Made by a program: the position numbers and the translations under genes. Below, in pieces: positions 1-7,889 of a DNA stretch of 9,592 nucleotides. Source of the DNA: an uncultured Porphyromonadaceae bacterium (GTDB taxonomy: Bacteria; Bacteroidota; Bacteroidia; Bacteroidales; Muribaculaceae); the NCBI GenBank assembly GCA_905193995.1, contig CAJJQT010000051.1, positions 1 through 9,592 on the forward strand, in the 5' to 3' direction. The notes beneath the pieces are model-generated. The model saw only the letters and a list, made by a program, of their open reading frames with translations. It was not told where the DNA came from and did not search any database. Within the stretch, counting starts at the first letter, position 1; every line of letters begins with the position of its first letter.

Positions 1-1
1 C

Positions 2-1891
2 GATGCGGCAGAAGCCGACAGCGGGATTGACCGGGAAGGGATTACCTGCCTTGTCGAAATAGCTTTCTGAAACAGGATTGTTATGCCGATCGTATTCGAA
101 AACACGTTTATGGAAACCGTACATTGTAGCCGCGGGTTTGCCGTAACCGTCGAAAGCCGCCATCTCGGTGACGTTGCCGCGGTTGTCGTACTTGATCTCC
201 GTCTCGGCCTGGCTGTTTCCGGAGCCGGCAATCGGACTGCCGTCGGTGCGGTAGCGGAGCTCGTGGACGAGACGGTTGCGGTTGTCGTATTCCCTCACTA
301 TGCGGTGAGTCCCGTCAGGAGCGGCAGCCGGCGACGACGAGGCGTTCCAGATGGACTGCTCGTGAAGGTTGCCGGCATTGTCATAGACGTTGCGGATCTC
401 ATGGGCCTTTACGTCGAGATCGTTGTTGGACAGGAATGCCTCGACAGGACGGTCTGCCAGATCGGTCGCCCTGACCGACACAATGAACCCGAGATCATTG
501 TATGTGAAGTGACTCTTGGCGGTATTCGGGAAAAGCTGTCCGGAGGGGGCTACATCCCAGACCGTAGCGACACGGCCGGTCGCCGGGTCGTGGGTCATGT
601 GGCGCGTGCGGAGCAGACGGTCGTGATCGTCATAGAACTGAGTCTGATTGACACGGGCCGTAGAAGCGTCATAGGCATTGACGATGCGGCTGTAACCGTC
701 GTACATGACCGGCTTGCCATCAGCGTCGAGAAATGCTTCGGCCACGTTACGCCCCTGGCTGTCGTAGCTGACCGTATGGGTGGCGAAGTGGTATCGGCTG
801 TTGGCCGGACGGCCCTCGGTGTCGAAATTCTCGACTTTTTCCAACGAGCCGTAGGGCGAATATGTAAGCTCGATCTTGTGGACGCCATCGGCGTTGACGG
901 TCGGATTGTCGTCGCTGTCGAAGTAGGCGCGCGACTTCACGCGGCCCAGATGGTCGTAGTCGGTCACTGAACGCGAATCGTTGCCGTTGCGGCCTACAGG
1001 CGTACCGTCGAGCCGCAGCGTCTCCTCGGTGAGCATATCGCCCTGGTCGTTGAATGTACGCCGTATAGTCGATATGCTGAGTTCATTGTCGGTCTGCTCG
1101 CCGTTTTCGTCGAGAAGCGACATTTCCAAAGGCAACCCTGTGGCGGTATTGATGAATCTGATGCCTGAAGTGCGGTCGCCGTTGAAATTGCCGGTCACGG
1201 GATTGTTTTCCTCGTCGACAAGCTGAATTCTGGCTACGAAATTGTTTTCGTCGGGTTCATAAACTTCGGCCACATAACCGTTGCGGTTGAACATAGGTTC
1301 GCCGTCGGCGTCGACGCAGGTCGTGCGGATGCGGAAGCCGTCGCCGTCATACTCGTATTTATATCCGAAGACGCCCGATTTTTCGCTCGCGACCGGTTGC
1401 TCGTGCCCGTTGAAATACATCTCCGATGTCATATTGCCGACTTCATCGTAGCCGAAGCGCGCGATATGTATATTGTGGCCTTCATGTGAAGGATTGCCGT
1501 CGGCAGCAAAGAAAGCCGCTTCAGTTCGGTTGCCGTCGTCGTCATACTTATACCGGCGGATCGACGTTCCGTTCAGATCACCGACGGCATTGCCGGCGCG
1601 GTCAATAGCTGTGACCTCCGTGACGCGACCCTGCTCATCATATTTATACCGCTGGCCAAAGGCGCCGTTAGCATCGGGGATCGTATCCTTCAGCAGTGAC
1701 AGGAACATGCGCTTCACCAGACGCCCGTGCTCGTCATATTCAAGACGCATGTGGGCAATGCTCGATGAGGTGGCGTTGTATCCGTTGGCATCGGGCTGCC
1801 GCACGGTACCTTCATAGAATTTCGGCGTGTTTTTGTCATCGTCGTATAGTACATCGACGTTGTTGCCTTTTTCATCGTACGAGAATTTGTA
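2..1891 (-). repeat. Protein-level array of ~32-residue YD-type repeats
   Basis: Within the kinase gene, the Tyr-Asp (or equivalent) of each unit falls at residues 445, 477, 509, 541, 574, 604, then 673, 705, 737, 769, 800, then 857, 896, 928, 961 and 993. The spacing is 30-33 residues in nearly every step, with three larger gaps where a unit is degenerate or carries an insertion, notably around 610-670 and 810-855; an earlier copy sits at 398. A unit has two turn motifs, roughly Y-x-Y-D-x-x-G-N/R and, about 12 residues later, D-x-D-G-x-P, as expected for pairs of beta hairpins. The DNA copies have diverged, so this is an old protein repeat and not a recent tandem duplication. Such repeats usually build extended or barrel-like beta structures; any ligand is unknown. 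Confidence 0.85.
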
Positions 1892-3070
1892 CATAACCTT
1901 GCCGTGCGAGTCGCGCGCGATCATATAGTCGATCTCGCCATCGCTGCCGTAGTGGTATTCCTGATCAGGAAAACGTACGCCGAGCTCTTCGGCGTCCTGA
2001 TATTCGACAATCTGTCCCTTGCCGTTGACAAGCGACAGGCGTGTGACTTTGCCGCCGCGGGTCTGGATGCGGTAGCTGACGCTGCGTGCGCGCTGTTCCG
2101 AGCCGTAGAGGCCTCCGATACCTATGGGCACACCTTTCACCTCGACATAGTCGCGGTAGTAATATGTCTTGGTGCGCAGCATTCCCCAGACAAAAAATCC
2201 GGCGGCGATGGCGATGAGCGTAAGGACTATAGCCCCTGCCCTGAGCGTGCGGGCGCCTGTATTCTTCAGTTTCCATGATCCGGTTTCGAGATAGAGGGCG
2301 GTGCGGCGCCGGACCTGCTCGGGCGTAGGCCGCTTGGCCGGATCTGCATCGAGCATTTCGCCTATAAGCTTTATCAGGCCCGACGACAGATCGGTACGCT
2401 CGATCGGAGGCATCGGTTCACCCTGAGCCTGCACCAGGCCGCCGTGATCGCCGAAAGGCGCGTTGCCCGTAAGCATCTCGTAGGCCGTGGCACCGAGCGC
2501 CCAGATGTCGCCCTTGCTGTCCGACACGCCGTTGAAACGTTCGGGCGACATGTAGGCCCGGGTACCTCCGTAGCTCTCGGACTCGCTGTTGCGACCTGTC
2601 GAAATACCAAAGTCGCTTAGCATGAAGTTCAGGTCGTCATCGAGCATTATATTGTCGGGCTTTATGTCCTGATGGATGACGTTGTGGCGGTGAAGGTGCT
2701 CGAGACCGGCGGCAACGTCGTGCAGCAGCTTCACCACGTCGGCTTCGTCGCATCGGCCGACCATCGAGCTCACCGAGCCGTTCTCACAGTAAGGGAGTAC
2801 CAGATATGGCGTGCCGTTGTTGACCGAATAGTTGGTAGGCGTCAGCAGATTCTGGTGATTGATGTTGTAGACGGTGGTGAACTCTTTCTGAAAATCCTTT
2901 GCGCCGTAGGAGTCGAACTCGCCCTGTATGGCCGAGAATATCTTGACAGCCACGCGGAGATTAGTGAGCGAGTCCTCAGCCAGCCACACCTGGGCCGAGG
3001 CCCCCTGGCCAAGAAGCTCGATCAGACGATAGCGTCCGTCAAATATCGTATTTGGTTCTAAATAAAGCAT
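2..3070 (-). CDS. Transmembrane Ser/Thr protein kinase with periplasmic YD-repeat array (3' end outside window)
   Basis: Translating the minus strand from the ATG at 3070 gives 1023 codons with no stop to the left edge, so the C-terminus is missing. Residues about 13-262 are a Hanks-type kinase: glycine loop GQGASA (21-26), AVK with Lys43, HQDIKPDN (133-140) with catalytic Asp135 and Asn140, DFG (153-155), SPE (175-177) and DIWALG (188-193). It should phosphorylate Ser/Thr on cytoplasmic proteins. A basic stretch (about 267-277) precedes one transmembrane helix (about 277-297), so the remainder should lie in the periplasm. From about residue 394 that remainder is an array of YD-type repeats, recalling RHS/YD proteins. 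Oddities: the HRD arginine is Gln (non-RD kinase) and the third glycine of the loop is Ala. The start lies 49 bases after the preceding FHA gene, and the kinase fold begins a few residues after it. The kinase call is firm; the role of the repeats is unknown. Confidence 0.93.
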   Translation of the reverse strand, partial: MLYLEPNTIFDGRYRLIELLGQGASAQVWLAEDSLTNLRVAVKIFSAIQGEFDSYGAKDFQKEFTTVYNINHQNLLTPTNYSVNNGTPYLVLPYCENGSVSSMVGRCDEADVVKLLHDVAAGLEHLHRHNVIHQDIKPDNIMLDDDLNFMLSDFGISTGRNSESESYGGTRAYMSPERFNGVSDSKGDIWALGATAYEMLTGNAPFGDHGGLVQAQGEPMPPIERTDLSSGLIKLIGEMLDADPAKRPTPEQVRRRTALYLETGSWKLKNTGARTLRAGAIVLTLIAIAAGFFVWGMLRTKTYYYRDYVEVKGVPIGIGGLYGSEQRARSVSYRIQTRGGKVTRLSLVNGKGQIVEYQDAEELGVRFPDQEYHYGSDGEIDYMIARDSHGKVMYKFSYDEKGNNVDVLYDDDKNTPKFYEGTVRQPDANGYNATSSSIAHMRLEYDEHGRLVKRMFLSLLKDTIPDANGAFGQRYKYDEQGRVTEVTAIDRAGNAVGDLNGTSIRRYKYDDDGNRTEAAFFAADGNPSHEGHNIHIARFGYDEVGNMTSEMYFNGHEQPVASEKSGVFGYKYEYDGDGFRIRTTCVDADGEPMFNRNGYVAEVYEPDENNFVARIQLVDEENNPVTGNFNGDRTSGIRFINTATGLPLEMSLLDENGEQTDNELSISTIRRTFNDQGDMLTEETLRLDGTPVGRNGNDSRSVTDYDHLGRVKSRAYFDSDDNPTVNADGVHKIELTYSPYGSLEKVENFDTEGRPANSRYHFATHTVSYDSQGRNVAEAFLDADGKPVMYDGYSRIVNAYDASTARVNQTQFYDDHDRLLRTRHMTHDPATGRVATVWDVAPSGQLFPNTAKSHFTYNDLGFIVSVRATDLADRPVEAFLSNNDLDVKAHEIRNVYDNAGNLHEQSIWNASSSPAAAPDGTHRIVREYDNRNRLVHELRYRTDGSPIAGSGNSQAETEIKYDNRGNVTEMAAFDGYGKPAATMYGFHKRVFEYDRHNNPVSESYFDKAGNPFPVNPAVGFCRI

Positions 3071-3119
3071 ATTCGGAGTTAGGTGAGCCGCACAGCCGCC
3101 GGTATATGGTTGGCCAGGG

Positions 3120-3737
3120 TCACATCAGATTTTTTACTACGTCATCGAATACCGTGAAAGCTAGGATCGACATTACAGCCAGAAAAGCCACGAAACACAA
3201 TATGACCGTAGTCCAGGGAAAGCGACGACTGCCGGAGCCGTTGCTTCGGTGGACAGACTGCTTCGCTTCCTTCTTTTTGCTTTTTTTCTTTCCACGGCTA
3301 TCTTCGGGATTGGCGCCGACTGCACCGGGTTCGTAAGGATCGGCCTGACTGCCCGAAAAATGTGAGATGAGCGACTGCTGATTGCTGAAACGCTCAGTCC
3401 CGGCACTGTCAGCACCTGCACCGGAGGCGACCGAATCTTTGGGAGAAGCCATGTCGGTTACCGGCGGCGTCAGCTCCGGCATTGCGGCTATGACAGCCGC
3501 CCAGTCAAGCGGATATCGGCCGGCCAGGCGTATATTGTCGCCGACTTCCACATACACAGCCTGATTGCGGAATTCACGGCCGTTAATCTCCGTGCCGTTC
3601 GAGCTGTGGTCCGTGAAGATCAGACGCCCGTCGGCGCCGATACTCAGATCGGCGTGACGGTTGCTGACAGTCTCGTATTCCTGCCCGACAACGATAGTGT
3701 TGTCGGGCGCACGTCCTATGGTAAGGGTAGTTGGCAT
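3120..3737 (-). CDS. Tail-anchored FHA-domain protein
   Basis: This 205-residue protein begins directly with an FHA domain (about 1-75) that carries the phosphothreonine-binding set: Gly8-Arg9, SNRH at 25-28 and SSNGT at 45-49, followed by ING. A low-complexity Pro/Ser/Ala linker (about 88-145) leads to a very basic patch, RGKKKSKKK (148-156), and a second basic stretch ending RR at 171-172. One hydrophobic helix (about 174-196) follows, with only eight or nine residues after it, which is a C-tail anchor. The FHA domain should face the cytoplasm and hold phosphorylated partners at the inner membrane. Its ATG shares one base with the stop of the PP2C gene (TAATG), suggesting translational coupling and fixing the start. 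A membrane scaffold for one of the two kinases is a reasonable inference. Confidence 0.9.
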   Translation of the reverse strand: MPTTLTIGRAPDNTIVVGQEYETVSNRHADLSIGADGRLIFTDHSSNGTEINGREFRNQAVYVEVGDNIRLAGRYPLDWAAVIAAMPELTPPVTDMASPKDSVASGAGADSAGTERFSNQQSLISHFSGSQADPYEPGAVGANPEDSRGKKKSKKKEAKQSVHRSNGSGSRRFPWTTVILCFVAFLAVMSILAFTVFDDVVKNLM

Positions 3738-5185
3738 TATTTCACGGGAACAAGTTCGTCGTCTTCCTCAGGATTTGTAGAGCTCTTATCGTCTGTAATC
3801 TTGTCACTGCTACTGCCGGCGCTATGCATCTTGTCCTCGTCAGTTGTGGACTGAGTCGAGGTAGTTGCGGGAGTCCTGGCACCTTGATTGTTGGCACGGT
3901 GTTGTTGTGCGGCTGGCGCAGGCTGCCTTGGAGCATCAGCGTCGACATCCTGTTCCTCAGCAGTTTCGCTTTCGAAATCGGACTCGTCTATCTCGTCGTT
4001 TTCATCGTCGGTGGCGTTTTCGTCGATCTGTTCCTTGTTTTCTTTTTCCTCGCCGTCGGCTTTGCCGCGCTGGGTAAGGAAATATGCTGCCACACCGCCG
4101 GCGATGAGCATGATTGCGATAAGCACGATCCACAGGCCGGCTTTCGATTTTTTAGCTTTCTCCTTTGATTCGGTCTTTCCGTCGGCCGACTTTTCCGCAA
4201 CGGCATCTTTGGCACCCTTAATGTCGGCAGGAACAGCCTCACCCACGGAGGCGGCCGGCCGCGGCGGCACGGTCTTCATGGGCGTGATTTTTGTCTGCGT
4301 GGGTTGCTCTGCGTGGGGCTTGGGAAGCACCTTTTTCGGCACGCGGTCCGACGAAGACTGTGCTCCGCCCGAATCGATGGCAGCCACTGCCACGGTCACG
4401 TTGTCATTGCCGCCGGCAGCGAGCGCCGCATCGATAAGCTTGTCCGACAGAGTGTTCATATCGTCGGATGAGTGTTTGATGATGGCCTGTATCTCGCTGT
4501 CACGGAGCAATCCGCTAAGGCCGTCGGAACACAGCAGGATGATGTCGCCATCGCAGAGAGGCTGGGGCGCGAGCAGACAGTCGGGCTCGGCCTTCTGCTT
4601 GGCGTCGCACAGGCAGCGGGTGATGACGTTGCTGTTGGGATAGTCGAATGCATCCTCCTCTGAGATTTCGCCGGCGTCGACGAGAGTCTGCACGTATGAG
4701 TGGTCCTTCGACACCTGGAACAGACCGGTGGCGGGATTGTAGATATAAGCGCGGGAGTCGCCGCACCAGCACACGTAACACTGGCCGTCGAGCAGCCATG
4801 CCATCACGATGGTAGTGCCCATGCCGCGTGTTTCGGGAGTCGATTTCTGCTTGATGCGCCGGTCGGCCTCCACTACGACTTCCTTCATGAATTTCTCGAC
4901 CGTAAACCGGTTCTTAAGCACTTCGGGCGTAAGGTTCGTCGGAGTGAAATATTCGCGGACAGTGTCGATAGCGATCGCCGAAGCGACTTCGCCGGCGTTC
5001 ATTCCGCCCATGCCGTCGGCTACTACCAGCAGAGCTCCGTTCGGCCCGAGGTCGTAGGTCTGGTTGTTGACCCAGGTCATGGTCGGCTGCGTCAGGTCGG
5101 CTGCCGCCTGGAAGTTGTCTTCATTATTTGTGCGAACGCAGCCTACGTCTGTCTTGGCAGCGATGCGGAATTTTATGTCTGACAT
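3737..5185 (-). CDS. PP2C-family protein phosphatase with transmembrane helix and acidic periplasmic tail
   Basis: This 482-residue protein has a PP2C/PPM catalytic domain at about 5-272, expected to remove phosphate from Ser/Thr with two metal ions. Visible motifs are NNEDNF (20-25), DGMGG (57-61), GMGTT (121-125), GDSRAY (142-147), SDG (220-222) and GGNDNVTV (258-265); the metal-binding Asp57, Asp221 and Asp261 are all present. A Pro/Ala/Lys-rich linker ends in the basic run KEKAKKSK (341-348), then one transmembrane helix (about 349-369). The last 110 or so residues should be extracytoplasmic; residues 377-418 are about half Asp and Glu, followed by a Gln/Thr/Ser-rich segment. The catalytic part alone matches the usual 240-260 residues of bacterial PP2C enzymes, so the rest is added architecture. 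It is presumably the eraser for the two kinases of this cluster, by analogy with PrkC/PrpC-type pairs. The start at 5185 is the first ATG and sits just before the first PP2C motif. Confidence 0.95.
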   Translation of the reverse strand: MSDIKFRIAAKTDVGCVRTNNEDNFQAAADLTQPTMTWVNNQTYDLGPNGALLVVADGMGGMNAGEVASAIAIDTVREYFTPTNLTPEVLKNRFTVEKFMKEVVVEADRRIKQKSTPETRGMGTTIVMAWLLDGQCYVCWCGDSRAYIYNPATGLFQVSKDHSYVQTLVDAGEISEEDAFDYPNSNVITRCLCDAKQKAEPDCLLAPQPLCDGDIILLCSDGLSGLLRDSEIQAIIKHSSDDMNTLSDKLIDAALAAGGNDNVTVAVAAIDSGGAQSSSDRVPKKVLPKPHAEQPTQTKITPMKTVPPRPAASVGEAVPADIKGAKDAVAEKSADGKTESKEKAKKSKAGLWIVLIAIMLIAGGVAAYFLTQRGKADGEEKENKEQIDENATDDENDEIDESDFESETAEEQDVDADAPRQPAPAAQQHRANNQGARTPATTSTQSTTDEDKMHSAGSSSDKITDDKSSTNPEEDDELVPVK

Positions 5186-5243
5186 ATTATGCTTATATGA
5201 TATTCAGTGATAGATTCTTACGTTAGCTTGTCGGTGACGAGGC

Positions 5244-6218
5244 TTATTTTGAAACGGTCTTTGCCTTCTCGTCAGGGTTGACAGGAACGGCCTCAGTGGC
5301 GTCCGTATCGGCAGCCGTGGTCTCGGTGTCATCCACCTCGTATTCCACAACGCCGACTACTGCATCGGAGGGAACGACACCGTCACCTGCGCCGAGCTGA
5401 GGCATGTCGGCACTCAGTACTGTCCACTCCTCCTCGAGGCCGCTCGGCGGCACGATGAAAGCTCCCAGACGGAATTCCAGCACACCGGGCGATGTGACGG
5501 CCGGCATCAGGAAGATGCTGCCGATAAGCTCGCCGGCTTCGGGGGCGTTGACGGGAGTGAATGTAGTCGACGCCTCGTCCTTGCCGAAACTCAGCGTGGC
5601 CTCCTCGAACGAGACGTTGACGCGCGGCTTGCCGGCGACGGTCTCGGATTCGGGGTTGTAGGTAAACCACATGACGATGCCGCTGACCGCTTTGCCGGCG
5701 GGAACGGCCGTAGGAAGCCCCTTGCGCTCGGTGACCGGCTCGAACTGGCCCAGCAGCACGGGCGACTCGAGAGCACCGGCCGGGACAGGCTTCAGCCACA
5801 GCTCCTCGTTGATGGCGAAGGGACGGAATTCGCCGCTGCCGTCGGCCGGGGCGAGCGTATGGTCGTTGAGCAGAGTCTTGTAGGCAGGATTGCCGCGGTA
5901 TTTGTCATATCGGGCATCGAAGTCCCAGGGCGTTTCGGCACAGGCCGAGAACACCGGACCTGCGGCGGTCATGACGCACAGCGAGTATTCGCGACCGAAA
6001 ACCGTGTCGCCCTTCGCGCGGTATTTCTGCTCGAAGGTGCTGTCGGCCACGAAGTAGGTCGAGCGCACCACGTCGATCGACGGCAGTACGGCCTCGCTTA
6101 TGATCTTATCGATCTTCGGCGCGCGTACCGACCGGAAGAGGTTGCTGTTTTGTGCTGCGGCACCCGCGGCTGCGGCGCCTATCGTTGCGGCTATAGCCAG
6201 TTGTCGTATTATTCTCAT
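5244..6218 (-). CDS. Secreted protein of unknown family
   Basis: I do not recognise this 324-residue protein. The N-terminus is a clear signal peptide: MRIIR, then an Ala-rich hydrophobic run with likely cleavage after AAA or AAQ at residues 21-23. No lipobox cysteine is seen, so a soluble periplasmic or secreted protein is expected. The mature part has mixed strand-like segments, for example 178-187, 229-240 and 245-257. It has only two cysteines after the signal (81 and 93), which could form a disulfide. The last 40 or so residues are acidic and Thr/Ala-rich, likely disordered, and end in Lys. It sits between the membrane-anchored protease gene (53 bases upstream) and the phosphatase gene (58 bases downstream). 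Its position suggests a periplasmic partner, such as a substrate or regulator of the protease or a ligand of the YD-repeat domain, but nothing in the sequence proves this. Confidence 0.85.
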   Translation of the reverse strand: MRIIRQLAIAATIGAAAAGAAAQNSNLFRSVRAPKIDKIISEAVLPSIDVVRSTYFVADSTFEQKYRAKGDTVFGREYSLCVMTAAGPVFSACAETPWDFDARYDKYRGNPAYKTLLNDHTLAPADGSGEFRPFAINEELWLKPVPAGALESPVLLGQFEPVTERKGLPTAVPAGKAVSGIVMWFTYNPESETVAGKPRVNVSFEEATLSFGKDEASTTFTPVNAPEAGELIGSIFLMPAVTSPGVLEFRLGAFIVPPSGLEEEWTVLSADMPQLGAGDGVVPSDAVVGVVEYEVDDTETTAADTDATEAVPVNPDEKAKTVSK

Positions 6219-6271
6219 TTATATTAATGTGTAGTTTTGCAGTTGGATATATGTAATTGATATGTCACGGA

Positions 6272-7849
6272 TCAGTACATGGCCGAGAGGGGAACGACTC
6301 GCGACTTCCACTTGGCCGAATACGAGCTCTCCCCGGTGCGGGCGCCGAGGCGCTCCTTGCCCGAAATGATGCCGACGACTATGGGCTTGCCGTCGCGCTG
6401 CGCGAAGGCGGGACCGCCCGAGTTGCCGTGGTCCACCTCATCGTTGGCCAGCAGGATGATGCCGTCGTAGAGGCCGCTTTGTCCTACCGACGATTCGACA
6501 TAGTTGGGACTTACGCGGCCGGTGACCGAGTATTCTTCGGTACCAACCGAGCGGGGAAAGCCCAGAATGTGGAGCTTGGTGCCCGCGCCCAGTTCGGCGC
6601 TCCAGGGGGCATCGAACTTCAGGCCGCCGCTCTTGCCGGTGGAGAAGTATGCCCAGCCGTCGTCGCCGACAGCCGAGGTGCTGTATTTCACCGGTATCTG
6701 GACGTCGTTGCCGTCGCCGTCGGTGATAGTGGTGGTGCCAGTCTCATAGTTCGTGTGGCCGCAGACCCAGATCGACGACGTTGGCGTATAGTCAAATGAG
6801 ATGCGGTCGCCGGCGCCCGAGACGGCCACGAACTTATATGTGAGCGATTCGGGCTGGAAGTAGTGCAGCGAGTTGAGCGTCGCCACGGTCTCGTCGTCGA
6901 AGTCGCCCGGGTGGTTGAAGCCCATGTCGACACAATGTTTGGCCGTCACGAAGCGGCCGTCGTCGAGCAGAAAGCCTGTGCCGGTGAAAGCAAACTGGAA
7001 TTCATCGTCGAGATAGACGCCTACCATCAGGTAATATACGTTCTTCGACACCTCGGCAAACTCGTCGGGAGTCGGCGCCATGTTACGGCTGATCTGGGCG
7101 GCGCGACGCTGGGCGTTCTCGGCCATCTTCTTGATGTTCTGCATCTCGAGCTGCTGGCGGGCGATATTTTCGTTAGTACTGAGCAGCTCTCGGGCGAGAG
7201 AGTCGGTCTTTTCGGCATTGTCGCGGTTGTTTTCGATCTCCTCGGCCAGAAGGGCTCCCTGATCCTTGACGTCGTCGGCCACATTCTTGGTGAACACGGC
7301 GAGGTAGACGATCGCTGCCACGGCCAGAACGAGCACGCCCGCCATGGCCACCATGCCCCACTTGTAGGGTTTCAGGGCCTGCTGACGGAAAAGATTGAGG
7401 CGCTGCGTGAAATTGATCGATCCCATCGACGCCTTTTCGCCCGTGGGAACGATGAAGCGCAGCTTCGGGCCGTTGACCGAAATCTGAATCTCGTCGCCGC
7501 TCTGGAGGTACCATTCGGTAGTGACACGTCGTCCGTTGAGCAGCGTGGAGTTGGTCTTGGAGATCTGCACGAGCTTCCAGTTGTCGCCGTCGCGGACTAT
7601 GGCGGCGTGGCGGCGCGATACGGTCTTGAAATTTTCGTCGAAGCGCACCTGACAGCGCGGGTCGCGGCCGATCTCGATGTTGTCGACGATGATTTTCTGC
7701 GCCTCGCCCATCTGGTGGAATTTCGAGGTCACGCAGTGCTCCAGTATGTAATAGCTTTTAGCGCCCGGATTCATCAGCGAGCTGACGCCGGCGCCTACGG
7801 TTTTGGAGAACTGACCCGATAGCGGGGTGGTTGCGTTATTTTTTGCCAT
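6272..7849 (-). CDS. FHA-transmembrane-coiled coil-trypsin-like serine protease
   Basis: From the ATG at 7849 the protein has 525 residues. An FHA domain (about 50-135) has GRD (61-63), SRRH (78-81) and KTNST (98-102) with LNG after it. One transmembrane helix (about 164-187) follows a basic KPYK stretch, which puts the FHA domain in the cytoplasm. Residues about 190-255 are charged and heptad-like, probably a coiled coil. The rest (about 262-525) is a chymotrypsin-fold protease: TGTGFLL (289-295), TAKHC with His305, a probable catalytic Asp at 396 or 397 in DDGWAYF, and GNSGGP with Ser477. The triad looks intact, so a periplasmic peptidase controlled by phosphothreonine binding inside the cell is the natural reading. 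An in-frame ATG at 7906 would add 19 residues and overlap the kinase gene by 17 bases. I prefer 7849 because the extra residues look like translated spacer. HtrA relatives carry PDZ domains; none is seen here. Confidence 0.93.
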   Translation of the reverse strand: MAKNNATTPLSGQFSKTVGAGVSSLMNPGAKSYYILEHCVTSKFHQMGEAQKIIVDNIEIGRDPRCQVRFDENFKTVSRRHAAIVRDGDNWKLVQISKTNSTLLNGRRVTTEWYLQSGDEIQISVNGPKLRFIVPTGEKASMGSINFTQRLNLFRQQALKPYKWGMVAMAGVLVLAVAAIVYLAVFTKNVADDVKDQGALLAEEIENNRDNAEKTDSLARELLSTNENIARQQLEMQNIKKMAENAQRRAAQISRNMAPTPDEFAEVSKNVYYLMVGVYLDDEFQFAFTGTGFLLDDGRFVTAKHCVDMGFNHPGDFDDETVATLNSLHYFQPESLTYKFVAVSGAGDRISFDYTPTSSIWVCGHTNYETGTTTITDGDGNDVQIPVKYSTSAVGDDGWAYFSTGKSGGLKFDAPWSAELGAGTKLHILGFPRSVGTEEYSVTGRVSPNYVESSVGQSGLYDGIILLANDEVDHGNSGGPAFAQRDGKPIVVGIISGKERLGARTGESSYSAKWKSRVVPLSAMY

Positions 7850-7889
7850 TTTTCTGTTGTTCGGTGTGATTGGTTTTGAGAAGAGATTG

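Noticed and set aside
83..970. Long plus-strand open frame of 295 codons
   Set aside because: It lies antisense to the YD-repeat kinase gene, which reads through without a stop and has clear repeats. The plus-strand product has no motif and a Val/Arg/Gly-rich composition typical of antisense frames in GC-rich DNA.
2..1891. Tandem DNA repeat or CRISPR-like array with a 96-base period
   Set aside because: The period exists at the protein level only. The DNA copies are diverged, with no identical repeats or spacers.
2..3070. Possible frameshifted or broken gene on the left, since only short closed frames are obvious there
   Set aside because: Codon-by-codon translation from 3070 to the edge gives one uninterrupted frame. 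It looks broken only because its stop lies outside the window.
6232..6239. TAGTTTTG on the plus strand, matching the Bacteroides -7 promoter pattern TAnnTTTG
   Set aside because: It points against all genes, and no TTTG -33 element sits at the usual spacing, so a chance match in a short AT-rich spacer is likelier.
6863..7822. Plus-strand open frame of 319 codons, and a similar one at 8094-9005
   Set aside because: Both are opposite strongly supported FHA-protease and kinase coding sequence, are rich in Val, His and Arg, and show no domain. They are shadows of codon bias.
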